The position numbers were made by a program, and so were the translations under genes. Positions 41,071 to 50,049 of a stretch of DNA of 64,000 bases are shown one piece after another; the first letter of the stretch is position 1; every line of letters starts with the position of its first letter. The stretch is taken from contig NZ_CP082271.1 in NCBI RefSeq assembly GCF_019880365.1, positions 3,472,001 to 3,536,000 on the forward strand. The letters run 5' to 3'. The stretch is from Pseudomonas sp. DNDY-54 (lineage in GTDB: Bacteria > Pseudomonadota > Gammaproteobacteria > Pseudomonadales > Pseudomonadaceae). The notes under the pieces are model-generated. The model made no database searches, was not told the origin of the DNA, and worked only from the letters and a program-made list of their open reading frames with translations.

Positions 41071-42063
41071 ATGCTCACCGCCCAACCATTGAAACGTATC
41101 AGCATCCTGGCCACTGACGGGGTGTTTGCGTCCACGCTGCTGCACGCCAAAGACTTCTTTCACATGGCTAGCTTGCGCTATGGCAAGCAGATAGGCCTGG
41201 ACCTCACACCGGCATTCGAGACCGTGCTGGTCAGTCCCGATGGCCAGCCTGTCACAACGTTCAGCGGCCCTCGCATCGAGGTTGACGGCGCGCTGGGCGA
41301 GGCCGACGCGGTGATCCTGCCGGCGTTCTGGGGCGATTTCGACGCGCTATGCCGGCAGTATCCACAGGTCACGCAATGGCTGCAGGCGCGACACGCGACT
41401 GGAAGCGCCATCTGTGGCGAAGCCTCAGGTGCCTTCTGGATGGCCGCTGCGGGATTGTTGGACGACCGTGAAGGGACGACGCACTGGCGCTTCGCGCGCG
41501 AGTTCGCCGAGCGATTTCCACGGGTAATTTTCACCCAGGAAAAGCACCTTACAGACAGCGACAACCTGTACTGCGCGGGCGGCACGACCTCGGCATGTGA
41601 TCTCTACATGCACTTGGTCGAGCGCTTCTGTGGCGCGCATATCGCGCAGGGAATGGCGCGCGACATCCTCTTCGAGGTGCGGCGCAACTACAATCCCGGA
41701 CGCATCGGCTTCGGTGGCCAGAAGCTGCACCTGGACACCCGCGTTTTACAAATTCAGGAGTGGCTCGAGGAACACTTCGCCGAGAAATTCCGTTTCGAAG
41801 ACGTGGCGCGGGATCATGGCATGAGCATTCGCAATTTCATGCGGCGCTTTCAGACCGCAACGGGCGACAAGCCGTTGCACTACTTGCAGCGATTACGTAT
41901 CGAAACGGCCAAAACGCTGCTCTCCACTACCCGAAAGAGCATCAAGACCATCAGCTACGAAGTAGGCTACGACGATGCGAGCTTCTTCGCGCGACTGTTC
42001 CGCCAGCACACCGAACTGTCGCCGAATCAGTACCGCCAGCAATACCGGCACAAGAGCGCCTGA
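41071..42063 (+). CDS. GlxA/FtrA-type regulator: DJ-1/PfpI domain plus AraC helix-turn-helix
   Basis: The 330-residue regulator has an N-terminal DJ-1/PfpI-like domain (residues about 9-190; ISILATDGVFASTLLHAKDFF, AICGEASGAFWMAAAGLLDDR, REGTTHW) and a C-terminal AraC domain (about 225-325; DVARDHGMSIRNFMRRFQTATG and IKTISYEVGYDDASFFARLFRQ). It is not a close copy of the GlxA-type protein at 10740; the sensor halves differ clearly. The cysteine at the elbow position is followed by GEASG, as in members that bind small molecules without catalysis. It stands alone between divergent nfi and convergent zapE, so the target is unknown. Confidence 0.87.
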   Translation: MLTAQPLKRISILATDGVFASTLLHAKDFFHMASLRYGKQIGLDLTPAFETVLVSPDGQPVTTFSGPRIEVDGALGEADAVILPAFWGDFDALCRQYPQVTQWLQARHATGSAICGEASGAFWMAAAGLLDDREGTTHWRFAREFAERFPRVIFTQEKHLTDSDNLYCAGGTTSACDLYMHLVERFCGAHIAQGMARDILFEVRRNYNPGRIGFGGQKLHLDTRVLQIQEWLEEHFAEKFRFEDVARDHGMSIRNFMRRFQTATGDKPLHYLQRLRIETAKTLLSTTRKSIKTISYEVGYDDASFFARLFRQHTELSPNQYRQQYRHKSA

Positions 42064-42130
42064 ACTCGATACGAAAACGGCAAGTCGCGCCGGCGCGCAG
42101 ACTTGCCGTGAGTGTGCACTTCCTGTCGGA

Positions 42131-43225
42131 TCAGGGCTTGTGCGGACGTGCCAGGTATTCGTGTGATTGCATTTCCAGCAAGCGGCTCAAGGTGCGCTGG
42201 AACTCGAACTCCAATCGACCGCCTGCATACAGATCCTTCAGCTCCACTTCGGCCGAAAGAATCAGCTTCACGTTGCGGTCGTAGAATTCGTCAACCATGT
42301 TGATGAATCGGCGGGCCATGTCGTCCTTGGAAACATCCATGCGTTCGATGTTGGAAACCAGCACGGCGTCGAAAATCTTGCCCAATTCAATGTAGTCGTT
42401 CTGGCTGCGCGGGCCATCGCACAGCTCACGGAACTCGAACCAGGCGACGCCACCCGCCGCCTTTCGGGCGACGATCTCGCGGTTCTCGATCATCAGTGCT
42501 TCGTTCTCCTGCACCCGGCACTGTTCTGGCAGCAGGCTGCGAAAGCTCTTCTCAAGGCTCTGCTCGGCTTCGGCATCAAGCGGAAAATGATAGAGCTCGG
42601 CTTGCTCAAGTGCGCGCAGGCGATAATCGATACCGCTGTCGACGTTGACGATCTCAGTGTGTTTCTTCAGCAGCTCGATCGCCGGCAGGAAACGGGCGCG
42701 CTGCAGGCCATCCTTGTACAGACCGTCCGGCACGATGTTGGACGTTGCGACCAGGCTGACCCCGTTCTTGAACAGCTCTTCAAGCAGGGTCGCGAGGATC
42801 ATTGCGTCGGTGATGTCCGAAACAAAGAACTCGTCGAAGCAGATCACGCGCGACTCGTCAGCGAAGCGTTTGCCAATAATGGTCAGCGGGTTCTTCTCAC
42901 CCTTGAGCGTGCGCATCTCTTCATGGACGCGCTTCATGAAGCGGTGGAAGTGAGTGCGGGTCTTTTGCTCGATTGGCAAAGCATCGAAGAAGGTGTCGAC
43001 CAGATAGGTTTTGCCGCGGCCGACCCCGCCCCAGAAATACAGGCCTTTCACCGGCTCCTGCTGCTTTTTGCCGAACAGCTTGCCCAGCAGGCCGGACTTG
43101 CTGCGGTCGTCGGCAACCAGATCGTCATACAGCCGCTGCAGATGACGCACGGCGTTTTCCTGGGCGGCATCGTGGAAAAAGTCGGGACGTTTCAGGTCTT
43201 CCTGATAGCGCTCAAGAGGGGTCAT
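42131..43225 (-). CDS. zapE: ZapE, cell-division ATPase (AFG1 family)
   Basis: The 364-residue AFG1-like ATPase has Walker A in YFWGGVGRGKTYLVDTFF, Walker B in RVICFDEFFVSDITDAM, the arginine-rich HFHRFMKRVHEEM region and the C-terminal MVDEFYDRNVKLI signature. In E. coli ZapE joins the Z-ring late in division and under stress. The start at 43225 (MTPLERYQEDLKRPDFF) matches Pseudomonas orthologues; an extra 26 residues are open upstream. In P. aeruginosa zapE, trpS, a hydrolase and zapG are neighbours (PA4438-PA4441), the order seen here. Confidence 0.92.
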   Translation of the reverse strand: MTPLERYQEDLKRPDFFHDAAQENAVRHLQRLYDDLVADDRSKSGLLGKLFGKKQQEPVKGLYFWGGVGRGKTYLVDTFFDALPIEQKTRTHFHRFMKRVHEEMRTLKGEKNPLTIIGKRFADESRVICFDEFFVSDITDAMILATLLEELFKNGVSLVATSNIVPDGLYKDGLQRARFLPAIELLKKHTEIVNVDSGIDYRLRALEQAELYHFPLDAEAEQSLEKSFRSLLPEQCRVQENEALMIENREIVARKAAGGVAWFEFRELCDGPRSQNDYIELGKIFDAVLVSNIERMDVSKDDMARRFINMVDEFYDRNVKLILSAEVELKDLYAGGRLEFEFQRTLSRLLEMQSHEYLARPHKP

Positions 43226-43380
43226 GGCCGGGTCTGGGTAGTGAAACGGGGCCGACACTTTAGCCGCGCCCTCAGTGGTTGGCAATTTACGCAGGTCGTT
43301 CAAGCGTGTGAGCCTCGAGTCATATCAAAGATTCGGCAGCGTCTCGCCGGCTGGCCGCAACCGGCAGAACCCGGGCGACA

Positions 43381-44739
43381 TTACACGGCGAGGGTCGCCA
43401 CGGCCTGACGGAGACGCAGCATGGCGGCGTCCAGCGCCTCCTCATCGGCATAGCCGGGGCTATCGGCGATGCATTCACCATCCAGCCACAACGTGAATTG
43501 ATTGTCTTCATCGGCACGGAGTTCCAACGCATCCACGCCGTGCGCAATCAAACGCTGGGTGACAACGCCGATCGCCTTGGGATCAGTAAAGGGACGAGAC
43601 AGCAACAGCTCTTCCCCGTCCGCGGCAAAGAAGCGGAAACGGAAGCTGCCGTCGCCCTCACGGAAACTGGCAAAACGAGCAAGCTTGCCGCCCTTCTTCT
43701 TGACTGGTCCGGCGGTTACCGCCTCGCTGCGAAAATTACGCAGCCCGACCGCTTCTCGCAGCTGGCCGAGGAACGGTGTCGCAACCTTGCGCGCCTTAAC
43801 AGCGCCAGCCTGAAGGATGTCCTCTAAGTCGCCGGGACGCTGCACCAGCGCATGGTAGCGCTCGCGCGCCTCGCCCAATTCGTCGTCGAGCAACTGGAAC
43901 AGCCGTTCCTTAGCCTCACCCCAGGCCAAGCCACCGATCAGCTCGGCGCGGAACTCGGCCAGCTGTGCAGGCGCGGCGAAGGCTTGGTAAATGGTGAATA
44001 GATGAGAATCGTCGGGATCTTTCGGCTCGCCTGGCAATTTCGAGTCGGTGACGATGCGAGCGATGGTGCTTTTCAGCGCCTTGGCACTGGCGAACAGCGG
44101 GATGGTGTTGTCGTAGCTTTTAGACATCTTGCGCCCATCAAGCCCAGGCAGTGTTGCCACGCCCTCCTCGATGACGGCCGCAGGCAAGGTGAACAGCTCT
44201 TTGCCATTACCGAACAGGTGATTGAAACGCTGGCCGATATCGCGCGCCATCTCGACGTGCTGAATCTGATCGCGACCAACCGGCACCCGGTGTGCGTTGA
44301 ACATCAGGATGTCCGCCGCCATCAGCACGGGGTAACTGAACAGCCCCATGGTAATTCCGGCATCGGGGTCCTCACCCAGCTCTACGTTCTTGTCTACAGA
44401 AGCCTTGTAGGCGTGGGCACGGTTAAGCAGCCCTTTGCCGGCAACGCAGGTCAACAGCCAGGTCAGCTCGGGAATCTCTGGGATATCGGACTGGCGATAG
44501 AAAGTCACCCGGTCGGCATCCAGCCCACAGGCCAGCCACGTGGCGGCGATTTCCAAACGCGATTGCTGGATGCGCAACGGATCGTCGCACTTGATCAATG
44601 CGTGATAGTCGGCAAGGAAATAGAAGGAGTCGGCATCTGCCTCCCGACTAGCCACGATCGCCGGACGGATCGCGCCTGCGTAATTGCCCAAATGGGGCGT
44701 GCCGGTGGTGGTGATGCCGGTAAGGATTCGGGTTTTCAT
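43381..44739 (-). CDS. trpS: tryptophanyl-tRNA synthetase with C-terminal extension
   Basis: The 452-residue class I synthetase has the HIGH-like motif TTTGTPHLGNYAGA near residues 10-22 and KMSKS in GLDGRKMSKSYDNT, together with the tryptophan-site LADYHALIK and the dimer region PVLMAADILMF. It charges tRNA-Trp. Ordinary bacterial TrpS has about 335 residues; here about 103 more (350-452) follow the core and look like a small alpha/beta domain (FRFRFFAADGEELLLSRPF; ADEDNQFTLWLDGECI), weakly resembling a YegP/DUF1508-type repeat. Pseudomonads have such long forms. The start at 44739 (MKTRILTGI) matches the family. Confidence 0.93.
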   Translation of the reverse strand: MKTRILTGITTTGTPHLGNYAGAIRPAIVASREADADSFYFLADYHALIKCDDPLRIQQSRLEIAATWLACGLDADRVTFYRQSDIPEIPELTWLLTCVAGKGLLNRAHAYKASVDKNVELGEDPDAGITMGLFSYPVLMAADILMFNAHRVPVGRDQIQHVEMARDIGQRFNHLFGNGKELFTLPAAVIEEGVATLPGLDGRKMSKSYDNTIPLFASAKALKSTIARIVTDSKLPGEPKDPDDSHLFTIYQAFAAPAQLAEFRAELIGGLAWGEAKERLFQLLDDELGEARERYHALVQRPGDLEDILQAGAVKARKVATPFLGQLREAVGLRNFRSEAVTAGPVKKKGGKLARFASFREGDGSFRFRFFAADGEELLLSRPFTDPKAIGVVTQRLIAHGVDALELRADEDNQFTLWLDGECIADSPGYADEEALDAAMLRLRQAVATLAV

Positions 44740-44844
44740 ACGATCATCTCGGTTCAATCGACGCGGACGGCACGCTTCTGGCGGTCGCCGAAGGGTAGCG
44801 GGAATGTTACGCCGGGGCAGTACAGCGCTGCAGCGGGCCGTTTG

Positions 44845-45474
44845 CTAGGCCAGCCGTGGCGCCACCAGCTCTTTCAGGTCTACCAGCTTGCCGTGGAAAA
44901 AGTGGCCGCATTCTGCCACTTTCAGCAACTCGTGGGGCCGCCCAAGCGCTGCGGAGAACGCGTGCACCGACGTCGCGTCGATGACCTCGTCATCGTCTGG
45001 CTGGATGATGGTCAACTCGCAGCGTTCGGCCAATGGCTGATCCGCCAAGCGCGACACCGCCGGAGCAACCATGAACAATCGGTCCAGCGACTCGCCGCGC
45101 GCCTCGATCCGCCCCGCCAGCGCCGCCGCCACGAAGCCGCCGTAGGAGAAACCCATCAACGTCAGCGGGAGTTCTGGGTGCTGCGCCTGAAGCCAGCGCA
45201 GCGCCGCCTCAGCATCATCGATTTCGCCGGTCTTCATGTCATGACTGCCAGCGCTGCTGCCGACTCCGCGAAAATTGAAACGAAGGGTAGTGAAGCCCGC
45301 ATCTCGGGCGGTGCGCTGCAATGTCGACACCACCTTATTCAGCATGGTGCCGCCTTTGACAGGGTTGGGATGACAGATCAGCGCCAGCCCGCGCGCGTCG
45401 GCCTGGTCGAAATGCAGGCCTTCCAGCGCACCGGCCGGCCCCTCGATGGTTACAGGTATTTCACGTTTCAACAA
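44845..45474 (-). CDS. alpha/beta hydrolase
   Basis: The 209-residue protein is a compact alpha/beta hydrolase: ALICHPNPVKGGTMLNKVV forms the oxyanion region, LMGFSYGGFVAAAL the nucleophile elbow (serine in G-F-S-Y-G), and VAECGHFFHGKL carries the catalytic histidine. It belongs to the group of short cytoplasmic hydrolases conserved in proteobacteria next to trpS in Pseudomonas; the substrate is unknown. The start is TTG at 45474 with GGAG five bases upstream; no nearby ATG is in frame. It precedes trpS on the minus strand and is divergent from zapG. Confidence 0.85.
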   Translation of the reverse strand: MLKREIPVTIEGPAGALEGLHFDQADARGLALICHPNPVKGGTMLNKVVSTLQRTARDAGFTTLRFNFRGVGSSAGSHDMKTGEIDDAEAALRWLQAQHPELPLTLMGFSYGGFVAAALAGRIEARGESLDRLFMVAPAVSRLADQPLAERCELTIIQPDDDEVIDATSVHAFSAALGRPHELLKVAECGHFFHGKLVDLKELVAPRLA

Positions 45475-45713
45475 AGTAACTCCGTGACCGTGGGACTAGT
45501 CGACTCGTCTTGCTTGAACCTGCGTTGCTATCGCCTTAGCGCGTTGCGGTATACAGGGCAGGTACGAGACGTTAACGTATCAGGCCGCAGGAAAACCACC
45601 GCATAACACCGGAGTTAAACTGCGTCCCGGCCCGGTGGCTACCCTGCCCGACCGCTGCCGCAGGATTTTTTAGCTGCTGTACAGCACAGCCGTTTTATAG
45701 AGAGGAAGTACTC

Positions 45714-46145
45714 GTGGAACAGACCCTCGCGACTTGGTTGCTCCCGATCGTCGGCGTGATTGCCGGCATCGTTATTGGTTTTCTGATTGCGCGTAATAGC
45801 GCCCCAAACAGCACGCAGCGCCAGGTGGATGATTTGCAGGAGCGCCTGGATACCTATCAGAGCGAAGTGGTCACGCATTTCAATACCACCGCCAGCCTGT
45901 TGCGAAAACTGACCAACAGCTATCAGGACATGCAGAATCACCTATCAGAAGGCGCCGACAAGCTCGCACTGGACGAGCAAACCCGTCAGCGCCTGCTGGC
46001 TGCGCTGCACAGTGAAGAAACTCATGGCCACCGCGAACGACTGACCTCCCCGACGTTTACCGAGCCGCCCAAGGACTACGCGCCCAAAGGGCCGGACGTT
46101 CCGGGCACACTGGATGAGAACTTCGGCCTGAAGAGCAGACACTGA
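45714..46145 (+). CDS. zapG: ZapG (YhcB, DUF1043) inner-membrane protein
   Basis: The 143-residue protein has one N-terminal membrane helix (residues 7-26, TWLLPIVGVIAGIVIGFLIA), a cytoplasmic coiled coil (about 35-105; RQVDDLQERLDTYQSEVVTHF) and a flexible Pro-rich end. YhcB/ZapG connects cell division and envelope growth in enterobacteria. The GTG at 45714 follows GAGAGGAAG at 45700-45708 with ideal spacing. It converges with nadC. Confidence 0.92.
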   Translation: MEQTLATWLLPIVGVIAGIVIGFLIARNSAPNSTQRQVDDLQERLDTYQSEVVTHFNTTASLLRKLTNSYQDMQNHLSEGADKLALDEQTRQRLLAALHSEETHGHRERLTSPTFTEPPKDYAPKGPDVPGTLDENFGLKSRH

Positions 46146-46184
46146 CTCAAACCAGCGGCACCATCGGTGCCGCTTCCCGCTCCG

Positions 46185-47033
46185 CTACTGTTTCAAACGC
46201 ATCGAAAGATCGATCGCCCGCACATGCTTGGTCAGCGCACCAATCGATATAAAGTCCACACCCGTTTCGGCAATCGTACGTAACGTCTCTTCATCGATGC
46301 CGCCCGACGCTTCCAGCTTCGCCCGCCCAGCCGCCATACCCACCGCGCTACGCATGTCCGCCAGGCTAAGCTCATCGAGCATCACAATATCGGCGCCGGC
46401 ACGTAGCGCCTGCTCCAGTTCATCGAGATTTTCGACCTCTATCTCTACCGGTTTGCCCGGCGCGATCCCATGAGCTGCAGCCACGGCTTCGGCGATCCCG
46501 CCACACGCCGCGATGTGGTTTTCCTTGATCAGAAATGCATCGTACAAACCGATTCGATGGTTGTGGCAGCCGCCACAGGTGACCGCGTACTTTTGCGCCA
46601 GTCGCAAGCCGGGAATGGTTTTGCGAGTATCGAGCAGTTTCACACCGGTACCTTCAACAAGGTCCGCATAATGACGGCATCGGGTCGCGACGCCCGAAAG
46701 CGTCTGCAGAAAATTCAGCGCTGCGCGCTCGCCACAGAGCAACGCACGCGCCGGGCCCTCGAGATGAAACAGAACACGGTCGGCCGTCACCTGGTCACCA
46801 TCGGATACTTGCCAGTGCACGGCCACGCGCGGATCCAACTGGCGAAACACCGCATCCACCCACGCCGTACCGCTTACGACTGCATTCTCACGCGTGATCA
46901 CCGCCGCATGAGCGAGCCGCTCCGCCGGAATAAGCTGCGCCGTGATGTCGCCAGCTCCAACATCCTCAGCCAGCGCCTTGCGCACATTGGTTTCGATTTC
47001 AGCGGAAAGGTCCGCTAGGGTGATATTGGCCAC
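46185..47033 (-). CDS. nadC: nicotinate-nucleotide pyrophosphorylase (quinolinate phosphoribosyltransferase)
   Basis: The 282-residue enzyme has an open N-terminal ferredoxin-like sandwich and a C-terminal barrel. Visible signatures are ITRENAVVSGTAWVDAVF, FLQTLSGVATRCRHYADLV, LLDTRKTIPGLRLAQKYAV and GGCHNHRIGLYDAFLIKENH, then IEVEVENLDELEQAL and LEASGGIDEETLRTIAETGVD (in part). It makes nicotinate mononucleotide from quinolinate in NAD synthesis. The start is GTG at 47033 after GGGAG. It is divergent from the DUF1631 gene, as PA4524/PA4523 are in P. aeruginosa. Confidence 0.95.
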   Translation of the reverse strand: MANITLADLSAEIETNVRKALAEDVGAGDITAQLIPAERLAHAAVITRENAVVSGTAWVDAVFRQLDPRVAVHWQVSDGDQVTADRVLFHLEGPARALLCGERAALNFLQTLSGVATRCRHYADLVEGTGVKLLDTRKTIPGLRLAQKYAVTCGGCHNHRIGLYDAFLIKENHIAACGGIAEAVAAAHGIAPGKPVEIEVENLDELEQALRAGADIVMLDELSLADMRSAVGMAAGRAKLEASGGIDEETLRTIAETGVDFISIGALTKHVRAIDLSMRLKQ

Positions 47034-47369
47034 GACGAGCTCCCATTGAATTCGCCGAGAGTATAAAGCGTAGCCTCGCTGCGAATCAGCATGGGCCCGC
47101 GCCGTGGAGAGGCCAAGTGCCTTGGACTAGTAAGCGAATAGCTGGCAACAGGCCATTATCTGTTCAGAAAAAAGTATCTGTGAGCTGTGTCATGTACAAA
47201 AGAAAACCGCGCTAGGCTGATGAATAAGACGCATATAATGGCTTCATAAATTGGCGCCAGTGAAATGGCGGCCACTTGCCATGATTGCTAAGCCGTTGCC
47301 CCCGCCCTTTATCAGCGGCATGCTACGCGTTGTTGAGCGCTTGAATAAGCAGGCGACCGGAGAGTCTCA
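47034..47369. other. divergent promoter region between nadC and the DUF1631 gene
   Basis: The 336 bases hold no convincing gene. On the plus strand a perfect TATAAT occurs at 47234-47239 and would give the DUF1631 gene a leader of roughly 125 bases; no clear -35 hexamer is found 16-18 bases upstream, so another sigma factor or an activator may be used. The leader part contains an inverted repeat, TGGCGGCCACTTGCCA (about 47264-47279). Confidence 0.45.
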
Positions 47370-49661
47370 ATGCGAACCGATGCGAAAGTGGTGCATCTCA
47401 AGGCCACCCCTGAGCAAAAGCCGACCTCGCCGGCAGGCAGACTGCCGGTCGCGCTCATCAGCGTCCGCGATAAAGCGGCTCAACAGCTGCGCCTATCGCT
47501 GCAGACGTTATTCGATAACGCAGACGATTCGCTCTTCGAAATTGCCGATCGCGCCACCAGTAACGCTGAGCAGAACGCTTTCTTCGAAGCCATGCGTGAC
47601 TTGCGCATGAAGCGCCGCGGCATTGAACGCAGTTTTTTACAGCATGTCTTCGAATCCTTCGCCAAACTCAATCAGTACGAGATTGGCAAGCCGCCGCAGC
47701 CGGAAGCATCATTCGAAAGTCTGGCACTGGTGCAAAACGACGAGCTGGAAGAATCCGTTGCGATCGACACGATGGTCGCCAAGGTAATGAGCCGCGCCAG
47801 CCAGCCACTGAGCCACCTCACGACTCGCATGAACGTGCTGGTGAGCAGAAAACTGGACGACAAGAACAATCCGCTGGGCCCCCAACAGCTCTGCGAATAT
47901 TTCCTTGAGGCGTGCCGCAGCCTGGGCGTCGAGATCAAGGTCAAGCTGATCATTCTCAAGCTGTTCGAACGCTACGTCCTGACAGACCTCGATCAGCTCT
48001 ACGCCGAATCGAACCAGACGCTGGTCGCGGCTGGGATCCTGCCGGAATTGCAGTCGGCATTACCGCGCCGCTCGCCAAGCCGGCCAGGCGCGACGGGGGG
48101 CAGCACGCAGCAATCAGGTTCAGGCTTTAGCGAATCGGCCGCGTACACCGACAATGGCGTGCACGAAGCGTTCGGCGCGCTTCAGGCTCTGCTATCGGAG
48201 CTACGTGGCAGCGCACTACCCGCCCGTAACCTGCCGAGTGACGCCGTCCCGATTTCCAGTAACGACCTGATGCGCCTGCTCTCGCATTTACAGTCTCGCG
48301 CCCCACACCAAGTTGACGAATACGATCTCCAGGGGCAGCTTGAACAACTCCTGCACCGTGTCAGCGCCAAGAGCGGTAAATCGCGCGTTGTCGGCGAGGT
48401 AGACGAAGACGTCATAAATCTTGTGTCGATGTTGTTCGAGTTCATCCTTGACGATCGCACGTTGCCGGACTCGCTCAAGGCATTGATTGGTCGACTGCAG
48501 ATCCCTGTACTGAAAGTCGCGGTGCTGGACAAGACGTTCTTCAGCCGCGGCAGCCATCCTGCGCGCCGCCTGCTCAACGAGATTGCTTCGGCAGCTATGG
48601 GCTGGGGCGATCAGGACGAAGCCCAGCGCGACAGTCTTTACCAGAAGATCGAGCAGGTCGTGGCCCGCCTGCTGAACGACTTTGTCGACGACCCCGCTAT
48701 CTTTTCCGAGCTGCTGGCCGATTTCCTTGCCTTCACAGGCGATGAGCGCCGCCGCAGCGAGCTACTTGAGCAACGCACCCGGGATGCCGAAGAAGGCCGC
48801 GCCAAGGCCGAGATGGCCCGTCAGGAAGTCGAGCACGCGTTGAATGAACGCCTGCTTGGCAAGACGCTTCCCGAGGTGGTCGTCCGGCTGCTGCAAGAAG
48901 CCTGGAGCAAAGTGCTGCTTTTGACCTGTCTGAAGCACGGCACTCAATCCGAGCAATGGCAGTCCGCCTTGGCCACGATGGACGAGCTGATCTGGAGCGT
49001 AGGGCCGCATGAGAGCCCTGAATCACGCTCCCAGCTGCTGGAACTGGTACCGAGTTTGCTGAAAAAACTTCGTGAGGGTTTGGTCAGTGCCGCGTTTGAC
49101 CCTTTCTCCACGAGTGACTTCTTCACCCAACTGGAGGCGTTGCATGTACAAACATTACAGCAACTCAACCAGCCGATTATTCAATCTGCCCCTAGCAACG
49201 ATTCGCTCACTCAGCGCGAGACCGTTACTGACCAGACGCTAGAACTTCCTCCGCGCGACGAACACGTCGACAGCCCCGCCACGCCTGCCATGGTTCAGGT
49301 CAATGAGGAAATCGTCCTGCTGGCGCCTGGCGAAAGCCGAGAGCAGGAGCCGGAGATCAATCTGGCCGACAGTGATGAAGCGTTGATCCAGGTCGACAAC
49401 CTGAGGGTCGGCAGTTGGGTCGAATTCCAGGAAGATGAAGATCACAAGCTTCGGTGCAAGCTTGCCGCTGTGATCAAGCCCACCGGCAAGTACATTTTCG
49501 TGAACCGTACCGGCATGAAGGTGCTGGAAAAAACCCGAATGGGACTTGCAATTGAGTTCCGCCGAGGCGCTATCCGCCTTCTTAACGACGCACTGCTCTT
49601 CGATCGCGCATTGGAATCGGTGATCGGAAATCTACGGAACCTGAAGCACACCAGCCGGTAG
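47370..49661 (+). CDS. DUF1631-family protein with C-terminal PilZ-like segment
   Basis: The 763-residue cytoplasmic protein is mostly helical and belongs to the DUF1631 family (PA4523 in P. aeruginosa, wrongly called thymidine phosphorylase in old entries). Recognisable parts are LFDNADDSLFEIADRATSNAEQ at about 47-68, a variable linker (about 228-260), a helical middle, and a C-terminal segment from about residue 678 (RVGSWVEFQEDEDHKLRCKLA; KYIFVNRTGMKVLEKTR) that looks like a small beta barrel of the PilZ kind. The c-di-GMP-binding motifs RxxxR and (D/N)xSxxG are not evident, so ligand binding is uncertain. A GGAGAG precedes the ATG at 47370. Function unknown; it may belong to surface or c-di-GMP signalling. 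Confidence 0.88.
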   Translation: MRTDAKVVHLKATPEQKPTSPAGRLPVALISVRDKAAQQLRLSLQTLFDNADDSLFEIADRATSNAEQNAFFEAMRDLRMKRRGIERSFLQHVFESFAKLNQYEIGKPPQPEASFESLALVQNDELEESVAIDTMVAKVMSRASQPLSHLTTRMNVLVSRKLDDKNNPLGPQQLCEYFLEACRSLGVEIKVKLIILKLFERYVLTDLDQLYAESNQTLVAAGILPELQSALPRRSPSRPGATGGSTQQSGSGFSESAAYTDNGVHEAFGALQALLSELRGSALPARNLPSDAVPISSNDLMRLLSHLQSRAPHQVDEYDLQGQLEQLLHRVSAKSGKSRVVGEVDEDVINLVSMLFEFILDDRTLPDSLKALIGRLQIPVLKVAVLDKTFFSRGSHPARRLLNEIASAAMGWGDQDEAQRDSLYQKIEQVVARLLNDFVDDPAIFSELLADFLAFTGDERRRSELLEQRTRDAEEGRAKAEMARQEVEHALNERLLGKTLPEVVVRLLQEAWSKVLLLTCLKHGTQSEQWQSALATMDELIWSVGPHESPESRSQLLELVPSLLKKLREGLVSAAFDPFSTSDFFTQLEALHVQTLQQLNQPIIQSAPSNDSLTQRETVTDQTLELPPRDEHVDSPATPAMVQVNEEIVLLAPGESREQEPEINLADSDEALIQVDNLRVGSWVEFQEDEDHKLRCKLAAVIKPTGKYIFVNRTGMKVLEKTRMGLAIEFRRGAIRLLNDALLFDRALESVIGNLRNLKHTSR

Positions 49662-49815
49662 CGGCCGGCATCAGCCTGGGCATGCAGCAGTCGCGCTGCC
49701 CAGCTCCCAACCATGTACCCTGCATCACTGCCCTACGAACGCCGCCGCAGGGCCCAGCTTGCTTGGCTTTTGCCGCCGCACCGCTAGAATGTCTGCATCC
49801 CCTCTCGAGGTGCGT

Positions 49816-49989
49816 ATGCCAAGCCGCCTGAATCCCGAAGACCAGAAACGCGTTGACCAGTATCTCAGCGCACCACAGCATCAAGTCGAGCGCCGGCCCT
49901 TTCGGCCCTGGCTGCTCCTTGTGCTGGTTCTGGCTGTCGTCTTCGGTCTAGGCCTACTGAGCCGCCTCCTGAGTCGCCTGGTGTTGTGA
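49816..49989 (+). CDS. DUF3094-family small membrane protein
   Basis: A 57-residue protein with a hydrophilic N-terminus, MPSRLNPEDQKRVDQYLSAP, and one C-terminal membrane helix (WLLLVLVLAVVFGLGLLSRL). This is the DUF3094 pattern, conserved next to this locus in pseudomonads. GAGG upstream fits the ATG at 49816; a longer open frame to 49759 lacks support. It lies 60 bases before ndh on the same strand and may be co-transcribed with it. Function unknown. Confidence 0.82.
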   Translation: MPSRLNPEDQKRVDQYLSAPQHQVERRPFRPWLLLVLVLAVVFGLGLLSRLLSRLVL

Positions 49990-50049
49990 GCATCCCGTCT
50001 CTTCTCCAGTCGTTCGACCGCATTCCGCAAAGCCTTATGAGTTCATTCC

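Noticed and set aside
42167..43408. 413-residue plus-strand frame
   Set aside because: It is antisense to zapE, which has clear Walker motifs; the plus-strand product has none.
44002..45606. 534-residue plus-strand frame
   Set aside because: It lies antisense across trpS and the hydrolase gene and has no recognisable domain.
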